Of a DNA stretch of 33,234 nucleotides, positions 14,802 through 24,200 are shown one piece after another. The DNA lies in assembly GCA_900768105.1 (NCBI GenBank), contig CAAGBQ010000105.1, forward strand, positions 1 to 33,234, written 5' to 3'. Origin of the DNA: Oscillospiraceae bacterium. Lineage in GTDB: Bacteria; Bacillota; Clostridia; Oscillospirales; Ruminococcaceae. The translations under genes and the position numbers were made by a program. Below the pieces are notes generated by a model, which saw only the letters and a program-made list of their open reading frames with translations, had not been told where the DNA came from and searched no databases. The stretch's first letter is position 1; every line of letters begins with the position of its first letter.

Positions 14802-15217
14802 TTTTCTTGCCTCCGGTGATTTTTTGTATTTTACGCCCGTTTTTCGTGCTCATTTTGAATTTTCCACAGCAATTTTTTGGGAAAATGAAATTTTCCCCTG
14901 TGCTCAATCGCTTTAAAAAGCGGTTTTTATGAGCACTTTTCCACCCTTTCAACAATGCGAATGTTGAAAACTACGGTTTTTACGGCTTTCCACACCCAAA
15001 AACGAAAGGTTTTCAACATTTTCAACATAGTAATCCACCAAACCGCTTTATAATGGGATTTGTTAAAAATTTAGCTGTGGAATTCATTGTTTTAATACTT
15101 TCGAGTATATTTGTTCATATCCTTGTAACATATTGGGAAATGTGAATAGTGCTCGTTTTTTATTCATACACCGCTTTTTTGTATGCAAAATCCATGCAGG
15201 AGCATGCGCCCCCGCCT
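14802..15217. other. AT-rich gap with DnaA-box-like 9-mers and nested inverted repeats
   Basis: No gene is supported in these 416 bp. TTTTCCACA at 14860-14868 fits TTWTNCACA exactly. One-mismatch relatives are TTTTCCACC (14937), CTTTCCACA (14986), tandem TTTTCAACA (15010 and 15019) and TTTTCAACA on the minus strand (14970-14962). GGGAAAAT-GAA-ATTTTCCC (14879-14897) is a perfect inverted repeat. GTGCTCA (14900) and TGAGCAC (14930-14936) form an outer stem around CGCTTT-AA-AAAGCG (14909-14922). GTGCTCA also occurs at 14846. A TATAAT on the plus strand (15049-15054) has no good -35 and no gene downstream. Part of the segment must carry the hemW promoter. DnaA binding or titration is an inference. 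Confidence 0.45.
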
Positions 15218-16186
15218 TCATTCCGTGCAGGAAAGCAGCACCCTGTCAATAAGTCTTTCCAAATCCTCCGGCGCAGTAATTTCTCCGCATTCCCGCCGAA
15301 ATTCCGCTGCGCCGCGCATACCTTTAATATACCACGAGGAATGTTTTCGTGCTTCGCGCATACCGACATATTCCCCTTTGTATTTGCAAAGCAGCTCCAC
15401 ATGTTTTTTCAGGACGGCCATTCTCTCCTCCGGAGAAGGCTCCGGAAGAAGCTCGCCGGTTTTTATATAGTGCTCTATCCGGCGAAAAAGCCAAGGGTTG
15501 CCCATCGCTCCGCGGCCCACCATAACAAGGTCGCAGCCGGTTTCGTCATACATCCGCTTTGCCGCCTGCGGCGAATCCACATCTCCGTTGCCGATTACCG
15601 GAATATTCACCGCCTCTTTTACCCTGCGGATAATATCCAAATCTACCGGCGGCGCAAACATCTGCATACGGGTCCTTCCGTGCACGGTAAGGGCGGCGGC
15701 GCCGGCTTCCTCACAGATTTTTGCAAATTCCACGGCGTTTATATGCTCGCTGTCCCAACCCGCGCGGAATTTTACCGTAACGGGAATATCCACCGCGCGA
15801 ACAACCGCTTCCACTATTCGTCCGGCAAGCTCCGGATCCTTCATAAGCGCGCTTCCGCCGCCGTTTCCGGCAACCTTTGGCACGGGGCAGCCAAAGTTTA
15901 TGTCGATTGCCTCCGGCTTATGTTCAAGCGCCATTTCCGCCGCCTGCGCCATGGTTTCCGGCTCGCTTCCGAAAAGCTGGACCGCGGTCGGGCGCTCCGC
16001 CTCTCCTATCTCCAGCAGCTCCTCGGATTTTTTGCTCCCGAAAGAAAGCCCCTTGGAGCTTGTCATTTCTCCCACTGTCCAACAGGCGCCGTATTCCCGG
16101 CAGATTTCCCTCATCGCCCTGTCCGCAACTCCGGCAAGGGGCGCAAGGGCGGCTGTTTTCGGCAATTCCGTATTTCCTATTTTCAT
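15218..16186 (-). CDS. dusB: tRNA-dihydrouridine synthase (Dus family, DusB-type)
   Basis: A 322-residue FMN enzyme that reduces uridine to dihydrouridine in tRNA D-loops. The N-terminal LAPLAGVADRAMR is the FMN-binding signature, and INFGCPVPKVAGNGGGSALMKDP holds the catalytic cysteine (C100). VTVKFRAGWD, LTVHGRTRMQMF, IPVIGNGDVDS and DLVMVGRGAMGNPW complete the TIM barrel, and a helical C-terminal domain follows (about 235-322). ATG 16186 is chosen over an upstream TTG because it overlaps the stop of the M23 gene as TAATG and has GGAAGGCGGAAG upstream. Coupling to an M23 lipoprotein gene is unusual. In B. subtilis the DusB homologue is encoded near the folate genes. Confidence 0.93.
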   Translation of the reverse strand: MKIGNTELPKTAALAPLAGVADRAMREICREYGACWTVGEMTSSKGLSFGSKKSEELLEIGEAERPTAVQLFGSEPETMAQAAEMALEHKPEAIDINFGCPVPKVAGNGGGSALMKDPELAGRIVEAVVRAVDIPVTVKFRAGWDSEHINAVEFAKICEEAGAAALTVHGRTRMQMFAPPVDLDIIRRVKEAVNIPVIGNGDVDSPQAAKRMYDETGCDLVMVGRGAMGNPWLFRRIEHYIKTGELLPEPSPEERMAVLKKHVELLCKYKGEYVGMREARKHSSWYIKGMRGAAEFRRECGEITAPEDLERLIDRVLLSCTE

Positions 16187-17211
16187 TAAGCTTCCGCCTT
16201 CCAAAAGTCAATTTGAGGTTCCGTTCCTACAACCTTCATCGGGTCGGTAAAAATCCCCCCGACGGTCATTCCGAAGTGGAGGTGGTTTCCGGTGGAAAGG
16301 CCGGTTGTTCCCACTTCGCCAATCTTTACGCCCTTTTCAATAAATTCTCCTTCGGCAACATCAATGGAGCGCATATGGTAATGCCAGCTTAAAACGCCCA
16401 TACCGTGGTCGATTATCACCGTGTTTCCGGTAAGCTGAAGATACTCCGCAAAGACTATGCTTCCGCTGTTTGTGGCAAAAACCGGCGTGCCGCCCTTTGT
16501 TGCCATATCAACGGCATTGTGCCATTCCGTGGAGCCGTTTGAAAAGGTACGGAATGTGCCGAAGCTTGTGGAAACCTTATATTCCGCCTCCAGCGGAAGG
16601 ATAAATTCTCCGTTCCAAAGCTTTTGCGGAGTAAATGTCTTTTTCAGCGGTTCCGCCTTTTCGGCAAATTCCGCCCTGGCAAAGTCGCTTTCCAAAGTTT
16701 CCTCCAGCGTTGCGGCGGAAACGGTGAGGTATTGCTCATCAAAATCCCGCTCCGTTACGGTTATATCGTTATCATATCTCTTTCCGTCAAGGACTATTGT
16801 AAGCGCATAGCTTCCCGCTTTTGCGGCGGTTTTTACCGGAATAAGCGAAAGCCACCCGCCGTCATATTCAAAAAAGCTTCTGTCATAGCCAAGAAAATCC
16901 TTATATTCGATTTTTTCGCCCTCATAATTATCTATGCGCACAAGCATAAAGCTTCCGCGCTGCACTTCGTTTGAAGAAAGGGTTATCTTCGGCTCCGAAG
17001 GTTCCTGTTCCCGCTCCGGCTCCGATTCCCGTTCGGATTCCTCCTGCGCTTCGCTTTCTGCGGCGCTGCCGCTTTCTGCGGAGGAAAGGCTTTCTTCACC
17101 GCTTATTATATTTTCCGCCGGACCGGCCGGCTTGCTGCAAGCGCAAAGCTGCAGCGCCAAAGCGGCGCCGATTAGTATTGCAAGTGCTTTTGAAAAAAGC
17201 TTTCGTTTCAT
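16186..17211 (-). CDS. M23-family (LytM) metallopeptidase lipoprotein
   Basis: A 341-residue lipoprotein acting on, or binding, peptidoglycan outside the membrane. The signal peptide ends in lipobox LCAC (lipidated C25). A Ser/Glu-rich linker (about 36-74) is followed by a beta-rich domain (about 75-190) and a complete M23 domain with HNAVDMA (H231, D235), WHYH (H277/H279) and GNHLHFG (H310/H312). All zinc and catalytic positions are present, so it is likely an active endopeptidase. ATG 17211 has GGAGG 10 bases upstream. Its stop overlaps the dusB start. An extended -10 promoter in the palindrome at 17278-17318 probably drives it. Such M23 proteins may work in growth, division or sporulation; no specific partner can be named. 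Confidence 0.88.
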   Translation of the reverse strand: MKRKLFSKALAILIGAALALQLCACSKPAGPAENIISGEESLSSAESGSAAESEAQEESERESEPEREQEPSEPKITLSSNEVQRGSFMLVRIDNYEGEKIEYKDFLGYDRSFFEYDGGWLSLIPVKTAAKAGSYALTIVLDGKRYDNDITVTERDFDEQYLTVSAATLEETLESDFARAEFAEKAEPLKKTFTPQKLWNGEFILPLEAEYKVSTSFGTFRTFSNGSTEWHNAVDMATKGGTPVFATNSGSIVFAEYLQLTGNTVIIDHGMGVLSWHYHMRSIDVAEGEFIEKGVKIGEVGTTGLSTGNHLHFGMTVGGIFTDPMKVVGTEPQIDFWKAEA

Positions 17212-17277
17212 AAATTCCGTTCCTCCGGCAAAAAATATTTATGTATCTTTTTCCTCGCGGAAGCTTCCGCTATATAA

Positions 17278-17318
17278 AATAATTATAGCATAGCTTAAAA
17301 ATATATGCTATAATTATT
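17278..17318. promoter_or_regulatory. Palindromic divergent promoter (M23-dusB / polA)
   Basis: A perfect 15-bp inverted repeat (17278-17292 and 17304-17318, 11-base spacer) in which each arm contains TGCTATAAT, an extended -10. The right arm (TATAAT 17309-17314) points to polA, and the left arm (TATAAT on the minus strand, 17287-17282) points to the M23 gene. -35 hexamers are poor on both sides, which fits TGn-type promoters. The symmetry itself could also bind a dimeric regulator. Confidence 0.65.
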
Positions 17319-17356
17319 CTTATAAATCCTATAAATAAAAAAACGGAGGACGCAGT

Positions 17357-19954
17357 ATGCGTATTCTTGCGGTAGATTCAAACAGCATTATGAACCGCGC
17401 GTATTACGGAATAAAGGTTCTTTCCACAAAGGACGGCTTTTTTACCAATGCGATATACGGTTTTCTCAATATACTCCTTTCCGCAAAGGCAGAAATTAAG
17501 CCGGACGCGGTGGTTTTTGCATTTGATGTTCACGCGCCGACCTTTCGCCACAAAATGTACGATGATTATAAAGCGGGCCGCCACCCAACCCCGCCGGAAC
17601 TTATCGACCAGTTCCCTGTAATCAAGGAGCTTTTGCGCGACCTTGGCTATCCGGTAATCGAAATTGAGGGATGGGAAGCGGACGATATTCTGGGAACAAT
17701 ATCGCGCCTTTGCGAAGAGCAGGGAAGCGAATGTTTTATATCCACCGGCGACCGCGACAGCCTTCAGCTTATCGGGCCGCATACAAGGGTTCGCCTTGCT
17801 TCCACAAAAATGGGCGCTTCCGTTTCGGAAATGATGGACGAAGACGCCGTTATGCAAAAATACGGCGTTACCCCCTTGGAGCTTATTCAGGTAAAGGCGC
17901 TTATGGGAGATTCCAGCGACAACATCCCCGGCGTTGCCGGAATAGGCGAAAAAACCGCCCTTGACCTTATAAGCCGTTATCACAGCGTTGAATATATCTA
18001 CGAGCACCTTGGCGAAATAGAGGCGAAGCCCTCCGTGCTCAAAAAGCTGGAGGCGGGAAAGGATTCAGCAATGTTGAGCCTGCGCCTTGGAAAAATCGAC
18101 CGCTTTGCGCCGATTTCGCCCAATCTTTCGGATTATGAAAAGGCGGCGGGCGATGAAGCCGCTGCCGCGGCGCTGCTTGCCCGCCTTGAAATGTATAAAA
18201 TGATAGACCGCCTTGGGCTTGACCCCTCCAAAATTCCGGAAAAACAGCCGGAGCGGGCGGAAAACCGCAAAACCATTTCCGCAGAAGCGGCGGATTGCTC
18301 CCTTTTTGCGGAGCTTGCAAAGCTTCCCGCCGCGGATCTGCTTTTTGAAGCCGCGGGCGATGACCTGCTTTCCGTTGCGGTTATTGCGGAGGATAAAATC
18401 CGCATTTTTGAAAACGACGGCTTTTTCTTCAATTCCGCCTTCGGCGCTTTTCTTGCTTCCGATGCAAAAAAACGCACCGACGATTTAAAATTCCTTTGCC
18501 GCTGGGCGCTTTGCCACGGAGCAAGGGTAAAAAACTGCATTATGGATTCCGGCCTTGCCGGATATATTTTAAGCGTAACCGGCGATGATTATTCCGTTTC
18601 TCACCTTGCGCAAATATACCGCACAAAAAGCGCCGAAATTATAAACGCGCCGGAGGAACACCCCGAAATGCTTGAAAAGGCGGCGGCTTTTTCCTCCCTT
18701 TGCGATACGCTTTATAAGGAGCTTGAAAACTGCGGAGAAGCGGCGCTCCTTTCGGAAATCGAGCTGCCCTTGGCAGCCGTTCTTGCGGAAATGGAGCTTG
18801 CGGGCTTTAAAATAGATCCGGAGGGCATCCGCGAATTTGAAAAAGAACTTTCCGCAAAAATCGACGAAAAGGAAGCCGCCGTTTATGACCTTGCGGGAGA
18901 AAAATTCAATATCCTTTCGCCAAAGCAGCTTGGTATAATCCTTTTTGAAAAGCTTGGCCTTCCGGCAAAGAAAAAGACAAAAAGCGGCTATTCCACAAAT
19001 GCGGAGGTTCTGGAGGAGCTGCGCACATATCATCCGGTAATTGATGAAATTTTGGAATACCGCAAGCTTACAAAGCTGCGTTCCACCTATGTGGACGGTC
19101 TTTTGGCGGCGCTTGCTCCGGACGGCAGGGTTCACACGCGGTTTAATCAAAAGGAAACCCGAACCGGCCGCATAAGCTCTCTTGAACCGAACCTGCAAAA
19201 CATCCCCATCCGCACGGAGCTTGGCAGCCGAATGCGCGGCTTTTTTGTTGCGGAGGAGGGCAAAATCCTTATTGACGCGGACTATTCCCAAATCGAGCTT
19301 CGGGTTTTGGCGCATCTTTCCGGCGACGAAAATATGATTTCCGCCTTCACCGGCGGCACGGATATTCATACCCAAACGGCGGCGCAGGTTTTCGGCGTGC
19401 CGGAGGATTTTGTCACATCACAGATGCGCAGCCGCGCAAAGGCGGTCAATTTCGGCATCGTTTACGGAATCGGCGCATACAGCCTTGGGGAAAACATCGG
19501 CGTTTCCTATAAGGAGGCGCAGGAATATATAAACAGCTATCTTGCCCATTACAGCGGTGTTGACCGCTATATGAAGGAATCCATAGAAAAAGCAAAGGAA
19601 CACGGCTATGCGGTAACCGCCTATGGGCGGCGGCGCTATCTTCCGGAGCTTACCGCTTCAAACCGCGCGGTGCGCGCCTTTGGCGAACGGGTCGCCCGCA
19701 ATATGCCGATTCAGGGCACCGCCGCCGATATAATCAAAATTGCAATGGTGCGCGTTCGGCGCCGCCTTGCGGAAGAGCAGCTTGACGCCCGCCTGATAAT
19801 GCAGGTTCACGATGAGCTTATAGTCGAAGCGGCGGAGGGCTGCGCCGAAAAGGCAGCGGAAATCCTGCGCTTTGAGATGGAAAATGCGGCGCAGCTTTCC
19901 GTCCCGATGGAGGTTTCCGTCGGCATGGGCAAAACCTGGCTTGAGGCGCACTGA
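17357..19954 (+). CDS. polA: DNA polymerase I
   Basis: An 865-residue polymerase for Okazaki-fragment processing and excision repair. The N-terminal 5'-3' exonuclease (about 1-290) has ILAVDSNSIMNRAYYG, EADDILG, STGDRDSLQL and the DSSDNIPGVAGIGEKTA helix-hairpin-helix. The middle domain (about 300-480) keeps the fold length, but the acidic proofreading motifs are not visible: the expected DTET is LLFEAAGDD. The polymerase domain has TGRISSLEPNLQNIPIRTE, motif A DADYSQIELRVL (D640), the O-helix RAKAVNFGIVYG and motif C QVHDELIVE (H818-D819-E820). It is therefore probably without 3'-5' exonuclease, like Bacillus Pol I. ATG 17357 has GGAGG 7 bases upstream. It heads the polA-membrane protein-pth-mfd series. 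Confidence 0.97.
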   Translation: MRILAVDSNSIMNRAYYGIKVLSTKDGFFTNAIYGFLNILLSAKAEIKPDAVVFAFDVHAPTFRHKMYDDYKAGRHPTPPELIDQFPVIKELLRDLGYPVIEIEGWEADDILGTISRLCEEQGSECFISTGDRDSLQLIGPHTRVRLASTKMGASVSEMMDEDAVMQKYGVTPLELIQVKALMGDSSDNIPGVAGIGEKTALDLISRYHSVEYIYEHLGEIEAKPSVLKKLEAGKDSAMLSLRLGKIDRFAPISPNLSDYEKAAGDEAAAAALLARLEMYKMIDRLGLDPSKIPEKQPERAENRKTISAEAADCSLFAELAKLPAADLLFEAAGDDLLSVAVIAEDKIRIFENDGFFFNSAFGAFLASDAKKRTDDLKFLCRWALCHGARVKNCIMDSGLAGYILSVTGDDYSVSHLAQIYRTKSAEIINAPEEHPEMLEKAAAFSSLCDTLYKELENCGEAALLSEIELPLAAVLAEMELAGFKIDPEGIREFEKELSAKIDEKEAAVYDLAGEKFNILSPKQLGIILFEKLGLPAKKKTKSGYSTNAEVLEELRTYHPVIDEILEYRKLTKLRSTYVDGLLAALAPDGRVHTRFNQKETRTGRISSLEPNLQNIPIRTELGSRMRGFFVAEEGKILIDADYSQIELRVLAHLSGDENMISAFTGGTDIHTQTAAQVFGVPEDFVTSQMRSRAKAVNFGIVYGIGAYSLGENIGVSYKEAQEYINSYLAHYSGVDRYMKESIEKAKEHGYAVTAYGRRRYLPELTASNRAVRAFGERVARNMPIQGTAADIIKIAMVRVRRRLAEEQLDARLIMQVHDELIVEAAEGCAEKAAEILRFEMENAAQLSVPMEVSVGMGKTWLEAH

Positions 19955-19974
19955 GCAGAGAGGAGTTTACTTTT

Positions 19975-20466
19975 ATGAAGAAGAACGAAATCCGTCTTTA
20001 TAACATTCTTTTTCCCTTTTGGATGATAATATTTATGCCGCCCGCCGTTCTTATAACAATACCGGTGAACTTTGCGGTAGATTCCGCAGTGCTTTTTCTT
20101 GCGGCGCATTTTGTCTGCCCCGGCTTTGGAAAAGAGCTTTGGAAAAAATGTATTCTGCGGGTGTTTATTTTCGGCTTTTTGGCGGATTTTATCGCCGCCG
20201 CAGTTCTTTTTGGGCTTGCTTTTATTGCGGAGAACATGGCTTTTTCGGATTTTTACACAAGGGCGATTTATAACCCGCTTTCAAGCGTCGGCTCCGCCTT
20301 GCTCATTGCCTGCGCCGTGCTTTTTGCGGCGGTGCTCATCTATGTTTTTGACCGCTTTATAAGCCTTAAAAAAGCGGAGGGGTTGGAGGAAAAGCAGATC
20401 CGCAAAACAGCCCTCTTTTTGGCGGTGCTGACCGCTCCGTACAGCTTTTTTATTCCGATTTACTGA
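19975..20466 (+). CDS. Integral membrane protein of unknown function
   Basis: A 163-residue protein with four or five hydrophobic segments (about 9-28, 32-48, 62-85, 100-125 and 145-160), short loops and a charged cytoplasmic stretch KKAEGLEEKQIRK before the last segment. I recognise no named family. Position-specific Pro/Phe-rich helices (FPFWMIIFMPPAVLITIP) are notable. ATG 19975 has GAGGAG 8 bases upstream. It sits 20 bp after polA and 25 bp before pth, so it is co-transcribed with repair and translation genes, which says little about its role. Confidence 0.75.
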   Translation: MKKNEIRLYNILFPFWMIIFMPPAVLITIPVNFAVDSAVLFLAAHFVCPGFGKELWKKCILRVFIFGFLADFIAAAVLFGLAFIAENMAFSDFYTRAIYNPLSSVGSALLIACAVLFAAVLIYVFDRFISLKKAEGLEEKQIRKTALFLAVLTAPYSFFIPIY

Positions 20467-20491
20467 TTTACTGATTTTTTTCGGAGGATTT

Positions 20492-21112
20492 ATGGCAGAC
20501 ATTTGGGACCTTTTTAAAAAAATAGGGAAGAAAGAGGAGGTTTCCGGCCCGCCGGAATTTATTATCGCCGGCCTTGGAAATCCCGGTACGGAATATGACA
20601 AAACCCGCCACAACACCGGCTTTATGGCAATGGACAGAGTTGCAGAAGCCGCACATATAAAAATCGACCGCCTTAAATTCAAATCCTACACAGCACTTGG
20701 GGAGCTTGGGGGGCACAGAGTTTTCTTTATGAAGCCCTGCACCTATATGAACCTTTCCGGAGAAGCGGTTTGCGCCGCTATGGAATTTTATAAAATTCCC
20801 ATTGAAAAAGTAATCGTCGTTTTTGATGACACAACCCTGCCCCTTGGCAAAATGCGCATACGCAAAAAGGGCAGCGACGGCGGCCACAACGGAATAAAAA
20901 ACATCATCTACCTTTCCGGAAGCAACGAATTTCCGCGCATTAAAATCGGCATGGGGCAAAAGCCCGAAGGCTGGGATTTGGCGGATTGGGTTTTGAGCAA
21001 GTATACCGAGGATGAGCTGAAAGCTCTTTCGCCCGCTTTTGACAACACCGCCGACGCCCTTTGCCTTATAATGGACGGCAAAATAGAAGAAGCCATGGGC
21101 AAATACAACTGA
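20492..21112 (+). CDS. pth: Peptidyl-tRNA hydrolase
   Basis: A 206-residue enzyme that cleaves peptidyl-tRNA released from stalled ribosomes. IAGLGNPGTEYDKTRHNTGF holds the catalytic His (H40). MKPCTYMNLSG (N87), VFDDTTLPLGK (D113) and KGSDGGHNGIKNI (N133) supply the other conserved positions of the family. The first 22 residues (ADIWDLFKKIGKKEEV...) extend beyond the usual start; ATG 20492 is still preferred, since GGAGG lies 6 bases before it and no internal start has a site. The pth-mfd order is a classic Firmicute arrangement. Confidence 0.96.
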   Translation: MADIWDLFKKIGKKEEVSGPPEFIIAGLGNPGTEYDKTRHNTGFMAMDRVAEAAHIKIDRLKFKSYTALGELGGHRVFFMKPCTYMNLSGEAVCAAMEFYKIPIEKVIVVFDDTTLPLGKMRIRKKGSDGGHNGIKNIIYLSGSNEFPRIKIGMGQKPEGWDLADWVLSKYTEDELKALSPAFDNTADALCLIMDGKIEEAMGKYN

Positions 21113-21207
21113 TTTTTTTTAAAGGCGGGCGGCGTCCGCCATCCGCCGCAAAAACGCCTTAACGAAATATGCGCCGCTTTCTGCGCGCTTTTATAGGAGC
21201 CATTTAT

Positions 21208-24200
21208 ATGTTACTTGAACTTTTAGACGGCGTTCCGCAGTTCCGACAGGTGCTATCCGCGCTTGGGCGGAGTTTTTCTGCGCCCGTTTATGCCGCCGGT
21301 CTTACCGGCGCCCAACGCGCAATGCTCGCATACGGAATAAGCCGAAGAAAAAAACAGCCCGTGCTGCTTTTAACTCCGGATGAACCCACCGCCGCAAGGA
21401 TGTACGAGGATATATCCCAGCTTTGCGGCGGCGAACGCTGTGCTCTTTATCCCGCAAAGGATTTCCGCTTCCGCAGTGCGGAGGGTGCATCAAACGAATA
21501 TGAGCAGCGCCGCCTTTCCGTGCTCGGCCGCATACTTATCGGCGAATGTGACATAGTTGTTGCTTCCGCGGAAGCGGCAATGCAATACACTCTTCCGCCA
21601 GGTACATACAAATACAATACCTTTACTCTTTCCCGCGGGGCTTCCGCCGATATACGCGGCCTTGCGGAGCGTCTTTCCCGCGCGGGGTACGACCGCCGCA
21701 CCCAGGTGGACGGCCCCTGCCAATTTTCCGTTCGCGGAGGAATATTGGATTTTTTCTCTTCGCAGGAGCAAAACCCCGTTAGAATCGAGTTTTGGGGCGA
21801 CGAAATAGATTCCGTCGCCTTCTTCGACCTTGAAACCCAGCGCCGCACCGCGGAGATTGAAAGCATTTCCATAGCCCCCGCGCGGGAGGTGTTGCCGGAT
21901 TCCGACGCGGTGCTCATTTCCGTGCTCAAGGAAGCATATTCAAAGCTCCGCGGAAAACAGGGCGTTGCCGCAAAGGCGCATATTGAAGAAGATTTGCAAA
22001 GAATTGATGCCGGACTGGGTCTTTCCGCACCGGACCGCTATATTCCGCTTATCTATAAGTTTCCCGCTTCGCTTTTTGACTATATGCCGGAGGCGGTTAT
22101 CTGCGTTTCGGAATATATCACGCTGAAAGGCGTGCTCAAAAGCCTTGCCACCCAGCAAAGCGAGGATATTTCCATCCTTTTTGAAGAAGGTATCCTCTTT
22201 TCCGGCTGCGATAGATTCGGCATTGACCAAACGGATTTAAATTCCGTGCTCGAAAGCCCGAACACCGTGCTGATAGATTCCTTTGTGCGCACCGTAGGGG
22301 AAGTGCCGGTGCGCACCGTTGCGGATTTCGGCGCGCTTACTCTGTCCCCATGGGGCGGAGAGCTTGAAAGCCTGCTTGATGACATTAAGGATTATATGGC
22401 GCGGAAATACACCGTTGTGGTGCTTTGCGGCACGGAACGCGCCGCCCACGCCCTTACCACCGACCTTATAAACAACAATATAAACGCCGCCTTTGCCCTT
22501 GACGGAAAAATTTCCGCCGGAACGGTATTTGTAACCGAAGGCAGCCTTTCCTGCGGAACGGAATTTCCGCAATCAAAAATCGCAATCATTGCTCAAAAAA
22601 AGGTTTCTGCCCAAAAAGGCAAGCGCCGCCGCTTTAAAAAATCCGAAAACCCGCTTAAAAGCCTTTCCGATATTTCCCCCGGCGACTATGTTGTTCATGT
22701 TACCAACGGAATAGGAATTTTTCAGGGTATAGTAAAGCAGGACATCCGCGGAGTGGTAAAGGATTATATTGCAATCCGCTATGCCGGCACGGATATGCTT
22801 TATGTTCCGGTAACGCAGCTTGACCTTGTTTCAAAATATGTCGGCCCGCGGGAGGATTCCGGCGTAAAGCTCAATAAGCTTAATTCCACCGAATGGCAGC
22901 GCACCCGCAGCCGTGTTCGCGCCGCGGTAAAGGATATGGCAAAGGAGCTTATTGCTCTTTATTCAAAGCGTATGCATACGGAGGGCTTCGCCTTCAGCGA
23001 GGATACCGACTGGCAGCGGGATTTTGAGGACAGATTCCCTTATGAAGAAACCGACGACCAGCTCCGCTGTATAGACGAAATAAAGCACGATATGGAAATG
23101 GCACGCCCCATGGACCGCCTGCTTTGCGGCGATGTGGGCTTCGGAAAAACGGAGGTTGCAATCCGCGCCGCCTTTAAAGCGGTTATGGACGGCAAGCAGG
23201 TTGCCGTGCTTGTTCCCACAACCATTCTTTCGTGGCAGCACTACCAAACCTTTATGCAGCGCATGGACGGTTTTCCGGTAACAATAGAGCTGCTTTCGCG
23301 CTTCCGCACGCCGAAGCAGCAGGAGGAAATCATCCGCCGCCTTAAAACCGGCGAAATTGATATAATCATCGGCACCCACCGCATTTTGCAAAAGGATGTG
23401 GAATTTAAAGACCTCGGTCTTTGCATAATTGATGAGGAGCAACGCTTTGGCGTTGCACATAAGGAGAAGCTGAAGGAGCTTAAAACCTCCGTGGATGTGC
23501 TTACCCTTTCCGCAACGCCCATTCCGCGAACGCTGAATATGGCAATGAGCGGAATCCGCGATATGTCCACAATAGAGGAAGCCCCCCAGGACCGCCGACC
23601 GGTGCAAACCTATGTTATGGAATACGACCGCGGAGTTATTCTTGAGGCGATTAAAAAGGAGCTTCGCCGCGGCGGTCAGGTGTTTTATCTCCACAACAAT
23701 ATAGAAAGCATTTCCTCCTGCGCCGCCGCGCTTCAGCGCGACCTTCCGGAAGCAAGAATTGCCTTTGCCCACGGAAAAATGGGCGAGGAGGAGCTTTCCG
23801 AAATTTGGCGCAGCCTTATCGAGCAGGAAACCGATATTCTTGTTTGCACCACTATAATTGAAAGCGGCGTTGATGTTACAAACTGCAATACGCTGATTAT
23901 AGAGAACGCCGACCGCCTTGGCCTTTCCCAGCTTTATCAGCTCCGCGGCAGGGTGGGACGCTCCAACCGGCGCGCATTTGCATATTTCACCTTCACCCGC
24001 GGAAAAGCAATTTCCGATGTGGCGCAAAAGCGCCTTTCCGCAATACGGGATTTTACCCAATTCGGTTCCGGCTTTAAGATTGCGCTGCGCGACCTTGAAA
24101 TCCGCGGTGCGGGAAACATCCTTGGCGCAAACCAACACGGGCATATGGAATCCGTCGGCTACGAGATGTATGTGCGCCTGCTTTCCGAGGCTATTGCCGA

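Noticed and set aside
14802..15217. This gap as the chromosomal replication origin
   Set aside because: The gene order yaaA-recF-remB-gyrB-gyrA places dnaA/dnaN and oriC beyond the right edge. The DnaA-like sites here are mostly imperfect and no dnaA or dnaN flanks them.
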